Below are positions 57,607 through 64,000 of a stretch of 64,000 nt of DNA, in pieces (position 1 is the stretch's first letter; the number at the start of each line of letters is the position of its first letter). The translations under genes and the position numbers were made by a program. The notes beneath the pieces are model-generated. The model ran no database searches. It saw nothing but the letters and a program-made list of their open reading frames with translations, and was not told the DNA's origin. This DNA comes from Castor canadensis (taxonomy: Eukaryota; Chordata; Mammalia; Rodentia; Castoridae), in contig NC_133389.1 in the NCBI RefSeq assembly GCF_047511655.1, forward strand, positions 156,007,973 to 156,071,972. The letters run 5' to 3'.

Positions 57607-58831
57607 TTGGTTGGTAGTAGGTGGTGGTATGTCAGCAACATGGATTCACATTAGTTCCTGAGAAGGTCCAGCCTTTCTTTAGTTGTGCTGTATAAAATGA
57701 TTATCACATTAAGAAAGGTTAGATTTAAAGTTCAGAATTCTCTTTTGCCTTAAATTGCCACATGCCTATTAAAGACCACTCAGCTTCATGGAATTTCTTA
57801 CTAAGATTCTAGACAATGCCAAAGTCTCTGCCAATAAAAGGCAGTGCTTTCTGCAGTTAACCTTTGTCATCCATATTTCAGTAAGTTTTGTAGAGGAAAG
57901 GACCTATGGGAAGGGATTAATTAATTAACCTGTCAGATGGTGAGGGGAAGCAAGGTGGGAGCAGGTGGGAATGCAAATAGTAGCAACTGAGCATTGGAAA
58001 GAATAATAGTCAGTCAGTGAAACGTGGTGGTCTTATCATCACCGAGTCGTTGGTATTTTGCTGAGTGGAAGACAACTACAAAATAGACTTTGTCCAGGGC
58101 TATTCTACCTTCTCACAATACTGACCCTCATTTTCCTGAATATTTCTAGATTTCCATTCTGTGGACTTGATTCCTTCAGACATGTCCTCAGGTGTAGCTT
58201 GAAATCTGTAAGCCCATCACGTTCAGTTGGATTGCAGGTCCAGCCTTTCAGCTGTATGACTGCTTGTTGTCTGAAGGATAAAGCCTCACATGCTTTGTTA
58301 TCATTTGGAAAAACTTAAAACTTCTTTGATGTTCACAAAAGTCTAATTCTTAAACAGGTGTGTGTCTGTGTCCCTTAGTTTCATCTAAGTGGAATGAAAA
58401 GAATCTTGTTTTCCAGTTAATTATACTTGTATTTTGACATTGAACAGCAGGCATTTGTCAAAATGAATGGTTGTGTAAACCTAGATGCATAAATGAAAAA
58501 GAGTGGGAAGGCTGGAATCATTTTTAAAAATGCAAAAGGTAATCAGAGGATCTGAAAGACATTGTGGGATCAGATTGTACTTTATCTTCCAATAAAAGGA
58601 GAGTCACATCTATTTTAAGTACTGTTGCCTTTCAATGTTCACCTAGTGAGAAATAAAAGCAGGGCTATTTTTTAACATATAAGAATGTACATGTAAAGTT
58701 TTGACAGTTAATAAGGCTGTGGCATTTTGTATGACAAGTTGCAGCCAGATCTTTGTATGATAGGAATTATTGTATGGATTTCCCCAGTTGCTTTATTTAA
58801 AAGTGTATTTTTCTTTATTTTACTTACTTGT
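57607..58831. other. Intron 3 spacer, nothing recognised
   Basis: About 1.2 kb with no nameable repeat or exon. Confidence 0.4.
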
Positions 58832-58886
58832 TTTTTGGTGGGACTGGGGTTTGAACTCAGGGCTTCATGCTTACAAAGCAGGGAAA
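58832..58886 (-). mobile_element. ID-like SINE, antisense, truncated
   Basis: TTGGTGGGACTGGGGTTTGA and CTTCATGCTTACAAAGCAGG, then the element stops abruptly, cut by the next T-rich repeat. Confidence 0.8.
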
Positions 58887-58894
58887 GTACAGTT

Positions 58895-59285
58895 TTCTTT
58901 TTTTTGTTGTTGTGCTTTTTTTTTTTCTTGTTTTTGTTGTGCTGGGTGCGGTACTTGTAGCATTTACACGGGTTCTTGCAATGTATCAAATATATCATAA
59001 ATGAATTTACCCTCTTCTACTGTTCTTCTTTATCCACCCTCCCTCATTCCTGGAGTAGTTTCAACAGATACCATTTTTGCACTTTTTTTGCGCCGTATTC
59101 ACCCTTCTACCCCATTTCCTCATCGCCTCCCCCTTCCCACTGGTGCCAACCCTCCCCCCCTGGGAGAAAGGGACTAAGGTAGAATGAAAAAAATTAGAGG
59201 AGATGAACCATTGGGGTTGTAATAAATAAATACATGGAAAAATAACAAGGAAACTCCCTGTGTAGCTACCTTTTTCTTAAACAAG
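58895..59285. mobile_element. Unclassified LINE-like repeat with an apparent inversion
   Basis: T-rich start, then GTGCTGGGTGCGGTACTTGT, CTCATTCCTGGAGTAGTTTC and a C-rich stretch to about 59163. After that AAACTCCCTGTGTAGCTACC (59255) resembles the + strand of the L1 3' UTR seen near 7660, although the adjoining L1 is on the minus strand. I infer an L1-related repeat with an internal orientation switch. Confidence 0.45.
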
Positions 59286-59945
59286 CTAAATTTTTTTTTC
59301 ATTTTTCTTTTATTATTCATATGTGCATACAAGGCTTGGTTCATTTCTCCCCCCTGCCCCCACCCCCTCCCTTACCACCCACTCCGCCCCCTCCCTCTCC
59401 CCCCCCTCAATACCCAGCAGAAACTATTTTGCCCTTATTTCTATTTTTGTTGGAGAGAGAGTATAAGCAATAATAGGAAGGGACAAGGGTTTTTGCTGGT
59501 TGAGATAAGGATAGCTATACAGGGCATTGACTCACATTGATTTCCTGTGTGTGGGTGTTACCTTCTAGGTTAATTCTTTTTGATCTCACCTTTTCTCTAG
59601 TACCTGTTCCCCTTTTCCTATTGGCCTCAGTTGCTTTAAGGTATCTGCTTTAGTTTCTCTGTGTTAAGGGCAACAAATGCTAGCTAGTTTTTTAGGTGTC
59701 TTACCTATCCTCACCCCTCCCTTGTGTGCTCTCGCTTTTATCATGTGCTCATAGTCTAATCCCCTTGTTGTGTTTGCCCTTGATCTAATGTCCACATATG
59801 AGGGAGAACATACGATTTTTGGTCTTTTGGGCCAGGCTAACCTCACTCATAATGATGTTCTCCAATTCCATCCATTTACCAGCGAATGATAACATTTCGT
59901 TCTTCTTCATGGCTGCATAAAATTCCATTGTGTATAGATACCACA
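59286..59945 (-). mobile_element. Young L1 3' end, antisense
   Basis: On the + strand: T-rich tail, TATTCATATGTGCATACAAG, C-rich tract (59349-59406), then the 3' UTR and the last about 50 residues of ORF2, read on the minus strand as YTMEFYAAMKKNEMLSFAGK and continuing to MFSLICGH-stop. 5'-truncated. No clean target-site duplication found. Confidence 0.92.
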
Positions 59946-60575
59946 CTAAAATGTCATGTTTTTTCATTTTCTCTTTTCTGTTTCTTCTTCTACAAAATTG
60001 GAGATATATCATACGTGAATTTACCCTCTTCTAAAAAAAGGAAAAAAAAGCCCTCTGCCTTTCAGTTATCAATTAAGCAAGACATTAGCATTCATTGAGC
60101 ACCTCCCAAGTTTGAGGTGCTAAAGTAGCCATTTATATTCGAGTTATAAAGATCTTGCCTGACTTCTGAGAAGTCAGCAACAACATCAGACTTGAAGTAA
60201 AGGTACATTACTAGTTCTGTGGTCTCCGACATAGTTCATTCTTACTGATTTCCATCCAGAGGCAAGTGTTCATTAAAATGGCAGCTTGCTATGATGAAGC
60301 AATGGATATCCCAAGTACTTGGTCATGCTTAGTAGCAGTTATAGACATGTTGTTACTGAACTACTGTGCAAAAAGTAGCTAATGATGGATGCTTAGTTTC
60401 CTTTTTCATTGTCAGTAGTCTTCCTACTTCTGAGAGATGGAATAGTAGCTACTAAGTCAAACACAATTGTTTTAAAATAAATATTGTATAGGACAATACA
60501 AAAAAAAGTGTAATGAAAGAGTTAAAAAACAACAAAAAACCACCCCCAGATTGTTATTCAGAAGTAACCATTATT
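59946..60575. other. Intron 3 spacer with repeat scraps
   Basis: Holds a second copy of a 29-bp motif (60005-60033, partner 58991-59019) and an L2-like segment with the hairpin motif at 60098-60121. Confidence 0.45.
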
Positions 60576-61059
60576 ATTATTATATATATATATTTATTTA
60601 TTTATTATTCATATGTGCATACAATGCTTGGGTCATTTCTCCCCTCTGCCCCCACCCCCTCCCTTACCACGCACCCCGCCCCCTTCCTCTCCCCCCACCC
60701 CCTCGATACCCAGCAGAAACTATTTTGCCCTTATCTGTAATTTTGTTGAAGAGAGAGTATAAGCAATAATAGGAAGGAACAAGGGTTTTTGCTAGTTGAG
60801 ATAAGGATAGCTATACAGGGAGTTGACTCATTAATTTCCTGTGTATGTGTGTTACCTTCCAGGTTAATTCTTCTTGATCTAACCTTTTCTCTAGTTCCTG
60901 GTCCCTTCTATTGGCCTCAGTTGCTTTTAAAAGGTATCTGCTTTAGTTTCTCTGTGTTAAGGGCAACAAATGCTAACTAATTTTTAGGTGTCTTACCTAT
61001 CCTCACCCCTCCCTTGTGTGCTCTCGCTTTTATCATGTGCTCAAAGACCAATCCCCGTG
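60576..61059 (-). mobile_element. Young L1 3'-UTR tail, antisense, with target-site duplication
   Basis: TA/T-rich tail, then ATTCATATGTGCATACAATG, the C-rich tract (60641-60702) and the 3' UTR to about TGTGCTCAAAGACC. AGTAACCATTATT occurs exactly at 60563-60575 and 61060-61072. Confidence 0.95.
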
Positions 61060-61072
61060 AGTAACCATTATT

Positions 61073-61828
61073 TGTATTTGTAAATTTAACTGAGAATACC
61101 CATGGTGCAGTGATGGAAGTCTTGGTAGATAGTTTACAAAAACAGGATTATTCTATAATATAGATTTAAATATAACTAAATTTAACAAATTTGAATTTCA
61201 GAGTATTAACTTTAGAAGAATAATAAAGGAATTGCTGTAAGATAAGTCTTTCTGCATAAGAAAGGAGATTATTTGCCAAAAATAATCCCACTAAAGTTAT
61301 GAAGATCATTGTTGGAACTCATTTAAAAAGAAATGTTTTCAACTAGATTATAGATCTGAAAGAAAATTTGAAAGTAGATTATAGATTTGAAATGCACTAA
61401 TGCATTTTGCATTTTCCTTCATCCTCACTTGATAGTTGTAATGCTCATTTTACATTGCTTGTAAGTTTATAAGATTTGCATTTTGCTCATTAGCTGCAGT
61501 TCCCACAATAAGCATTAATTCTTTACTTAAAATAACTTCACAGGCCTATCATGGATCCTTTTACTATGGTTTCTCCATTCTCCCTGGGTTATTTGTGTTT
61601 TTTCTTGACTGGAATCAACTGAAAAGTAGATAAGCGGAGATGGAATTTTGAATGTTGTATTTCATGAGTTCATTTCTAAATAAATGTTTATTGCCCTTAT
61701 ACTTGAAAATAACTTGGTTGGATATAAGATTATAGGGTTTTTGAGTTCTGTTTCCCTTGGGACTTTACAGAAATGGCTCTGCTGTCATTGGGCTTGAGAA
61801 TTGGCAGTGAATGGGTCTGAGGCAACCT
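61073..61828. other. Intron 3 spacer, nothing clear
   Basis: From about 61640 it looks like degraded LINE-type sequence, not classified. Confidence 0.35.
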
Positions 61829-61987
61829 TGTTTTTTCCTCTTTAGAGAGCTTATTTTTCCACTTTAAGTCATCATATTGTTATTCCTTATCCATAAATTT
61901 ACCAGGATTAATAATACCATTCGTGTTAGTGGTGCTTTTTTCATTGTTCTTTTTGAGTTGCAAATTCAAGCTTTTTTATTTTAGAAA
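61829..61987 (+). repeat. Local duplication in intron 3, unit 1
   Basis: From TTGTTTTTTCCTCTTTAGAG through TTATTCCTTATCCATAAATT and TTTTTGAGTTGCAAATTCAA to TTAGAAA; matches 62147-62327 in order with roughly 15-20% differences by eye. Confidence 0.85.
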
Positions 61988-62146
61988 GAAGAGACGAAGA
62001 AGTACTTCTGTTTTCCAAGTTGCCTTGTTTATTTTAATCTAGAGAAAGAAAGGGTTTAGTAAATTCCTCTGCCTTTTGGTTTTCAGTTGAGCTAAATGTT
62101 AAGAGTGCATCGAGCACCTCCCAAGTTTGAGGTGCTGAAGTAGACT

Positions 62147-62327
62147 TACTTTTTCCCTCTTTAGAGATGTCATTTTTCCACTTCAGATCATCATATCATT
62201 ATTCCTTATCCATAATTTTATCAGGATTTAATAACACCATTCATGGCAATGGTGCTTTTTTTTTTTCCCTAGGAACATGATTTACCTTTTTGAGTTGCAA
62301 ATTCAAGTCTTCCTTTGATTTTAGAAA
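62147..62327 (+). repeat. Local duplication in intron 3, unit 2
   Basis: Partner of 61829-61987, offset 319 bp at its start and 340 bp at its end because of an insertion around 62262-62286. Confidence 0.85.
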
Positions 62328-63461
62328 AGCTCTGTTCTGTTACATTTTTGCCTGTCTTTTCTGTGTGTTTTAATGTTTTATTCAGGAGCACCAGTGGTAT
62401 GTATATGTTATTTTATTTGTCCATCATCTTTGTATCATTTTATCATTGACTCCTGTGTTTTTCCTTTTTCTTTTTCTAATTTGATTTGCATCATTGTAAT
62501 ATTAATTTTTTATTCCATTTTTCCTTTTGAATTTTACCGGCTTCCTTTTCATCTTCTTTTATAATGTTTCTTTGAGCTCCTTTTAAAAAAGAGTTATTTC
62601 TATAATTTCTTTGAGTCCAGAGCATTTGAACATTTCCTCTGTTTTCTTGTGATGTGCATCCTTCATCTCCCCTGGACTTAGTTCTTCATCAGTAGCTGTG
62701 CTGAGGTCCCTGTTCTTTACTTTTTTGTTATGATTCATCTGTACATGGAGACAACTATTTGCTGAAGCACAGTGTGACAGGAGAGTGAGGGGAGACAGGA
62801 ATGGAGGAATAAGTCAGGACTTCTAGCTTATTGGGAGTTTGCTGTTTTGATCACTTTATACTAGTCTGTTACTGTTCTCCTTGGAGAGGTTCATCTGTCA
62901 CTGGAGGCGAGAGCTCCTTGGACAGGAGTGGTGAGCAGGTGTTTGAACTTCCACCATGGTTCACTTTACCTCTGAAGGGTCCTCTGACCTGTTGAGGTTC
63001 TGGGGAAGTATGTGTTGTCTCAAATTTCACAGTATTTAGCTTCATAGTTTTCAGTAGCTTGAAGTTAGAGTCATTTCTTTTTATAGGGAATGTGTAATAG
63101 CTTTTTGTTCCTCTTTTTAATTCTTCTATTTTTATGGGAAACTTAGCTGTGTAAGGAATCTGAACGTGAAAAGATTAATGATAATCTAAGAAATTGAGAA
63201 GAAGGGAAACATTTTCAGTCTTTGGAAGTGTTTCCATCATTATGCATTTTTCTTAGGAATCTTATAGTCATAGTAGCTTTGGACTTCTACAAAGGATGAC
63301 TTCTGTAGCAATGAGGGTTTTTGAATAGGAAGGTTTATTGAGTTATCCAACAGTAGGTGGAGATAATTGGTATTTATGGTATAGTTTCAGTGACACAGGT
63401 GGTGAAGTTCTGGCATCCCTAGGAACTGATAAATCTAGAATCCAAATAAAAGATCTAAAGA
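62328..63461. other. Intron 3 spacer, nothing recognised
   Basis: No nameable repeat or exon. Confidence 0.35.
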
Positions 63462-63560
63462 TTGGTCTGGGGACACGGCTCAATGATAGAGTACTTGCCT
63501 AGCATGCACAAGGCCCTGGGTTTGATCCTTAACACCACACACACACACACACACACAAAG
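63462..63560 (+). mobile_element. ID-like SINE, sense, with (CA)n tail
   Basis: GGTCTGGGGACACGGCTCAA, GTACTTGCCTAGCATGCACA, CCTGGGTTTGATCC and a CA repeat at 63534-63556. Confidence 0.9.
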
Positions 63561-63599
63561 AAAGATATCTACATGTTTATTACCTGTGGTTATGGGATA

Positions 63600-64000
63600 C
63601 AAGATTAGAGTTTTTCTTTTACTCATGTATGGAAGCTAAAAAAAGTTGCTTTCATAGAAGTAAGAGAGTAGAATGGTAGTTACCAGAGACTAGGAAGGGA
63701 AGGAGGTAGGAAAGGAAGGTTGGATAATGGGTACCAAAAATACAGTTTCTTTGAAGGAATAAGTTCTGATGTTCTACAGTACAGTAGGGTAATTAACAAC
63801 AGTTCTCAAAAATTTGTTATTATATATTTTAGAAAAAATGGTAGAGAGGAGTTTTTGGGTTACCAACATAAAAAAATTAATGTTTAAGGAGAAGGAAATA
63901 CTAATTACCCTGATTTAATCATACAGTCATTATAAAGATATATCATTATCACACTATGCTCTATAAATGTGTACTTATATATCAATGAAAATATAAATAT
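63600..64000 (+). mobile_element. Old L1 3' end (L1M/L1P-like), sense, runs to window edge
   Basis: AGAGAGTAGAATGGTAGTTA, CCAGAGACTAGGAAGGG, GGAATAAGTTCTGATGTTCT, TACTAATTACCCTGATTTAA and ATAAATGTGTACTTATATAT follow an L1 3' UTR to near its end. Confidence 0.82.

Larger units (their letters stand above)
41094..64000 (+). other. ADAM23: ADAM23 intron 3, 5' part (runs off the window)
   Basis: Starts with the perfect donor GTAAGT, phase 2. I searched by eye for the next expected prodomain exon (beginning with the third base of an Asn codon and then Gly-Leu-Leu) and did not find it, so the intron appears to be at least 22.9 kb. By-eye search can miss a short exon. Confidence 0.8.

Noticed and set aside
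59286..59945. Target-site duplication for the minus-strand L1
   Set aside because: Only very short or T-rich matches at the edges, so I could not separate it from chance.

Overview
This is mammalian nuclear DNA, not microbial. It has GC-AG-bounded spliced exons, long AT-rich introns, one CpG island, and a dense load of retroposons. The retroposons include 7SL-derived (B1-like) SINEs, tRNA-derived (ID-like) SINEs, B1+ID dimers, young 5'-truncated L1 tails, old L1/L2/MIR copies, MaLR-like LTRs, and MER20 and Tigger-type DNA transposons. The B1/ID dimers and the ID-type SINEs point to a rodent. The mix resembles beaver or a relative (Castorimorpha), with squirrel-like rodents as the alternative. 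That placement rests on memory of repeat families and was not tested.

The only protein-coding gene I can support is the 5' part of ADAM23 on the + strand. Exon 1 (CDS 8987-9200) lies in a CpG island. Exon 2 is 10342-10559 and exon 3 is 41017-41093. The reading frame is continuous across both junctions (phases 1 and 0, leaving exon 3 in phase 2) and encodes about the first 169 residues: signal peptide and the start of the prodomain. The remaining exons must lie beyond base 64000. Intron 1 is 1.1 kb, intron 2 is 30.5 kb, and intron 3 runs for at least 22.9 kb to the window edge.

Layout: 1-8480 is upstream intergenic DNA with a 370-bp local duplication, an old L1 piece and a recent L1 flanked by a 17-bp target-site duplication. 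8480-9260 is the TATA-less CpG-island promoter and exon 1. 9201-10341 is intron 1. 10560-41016 is intron 2, with many repeats in its first 22 kb and about 8 kb of mostly repeat-poor sequence before exon 3. 41094-64000 is the start of intron 3, with many SINEs and LTRs and three young L1 tails near 55-61 kb.

I did not find a new biological system. The points most worth a second look are two upstream start codons that could control ADAM23 translation, a SINE inserted 76 bp before a small frame-shifting exon, a perfect steroid-receptor-type palindrome in intron 3, the L1 insertion near the promoter, and two local duplications. Repeat names come from recognising consensus-like sequence by eye; boundaries are approximate unless a target-site duplication is given.
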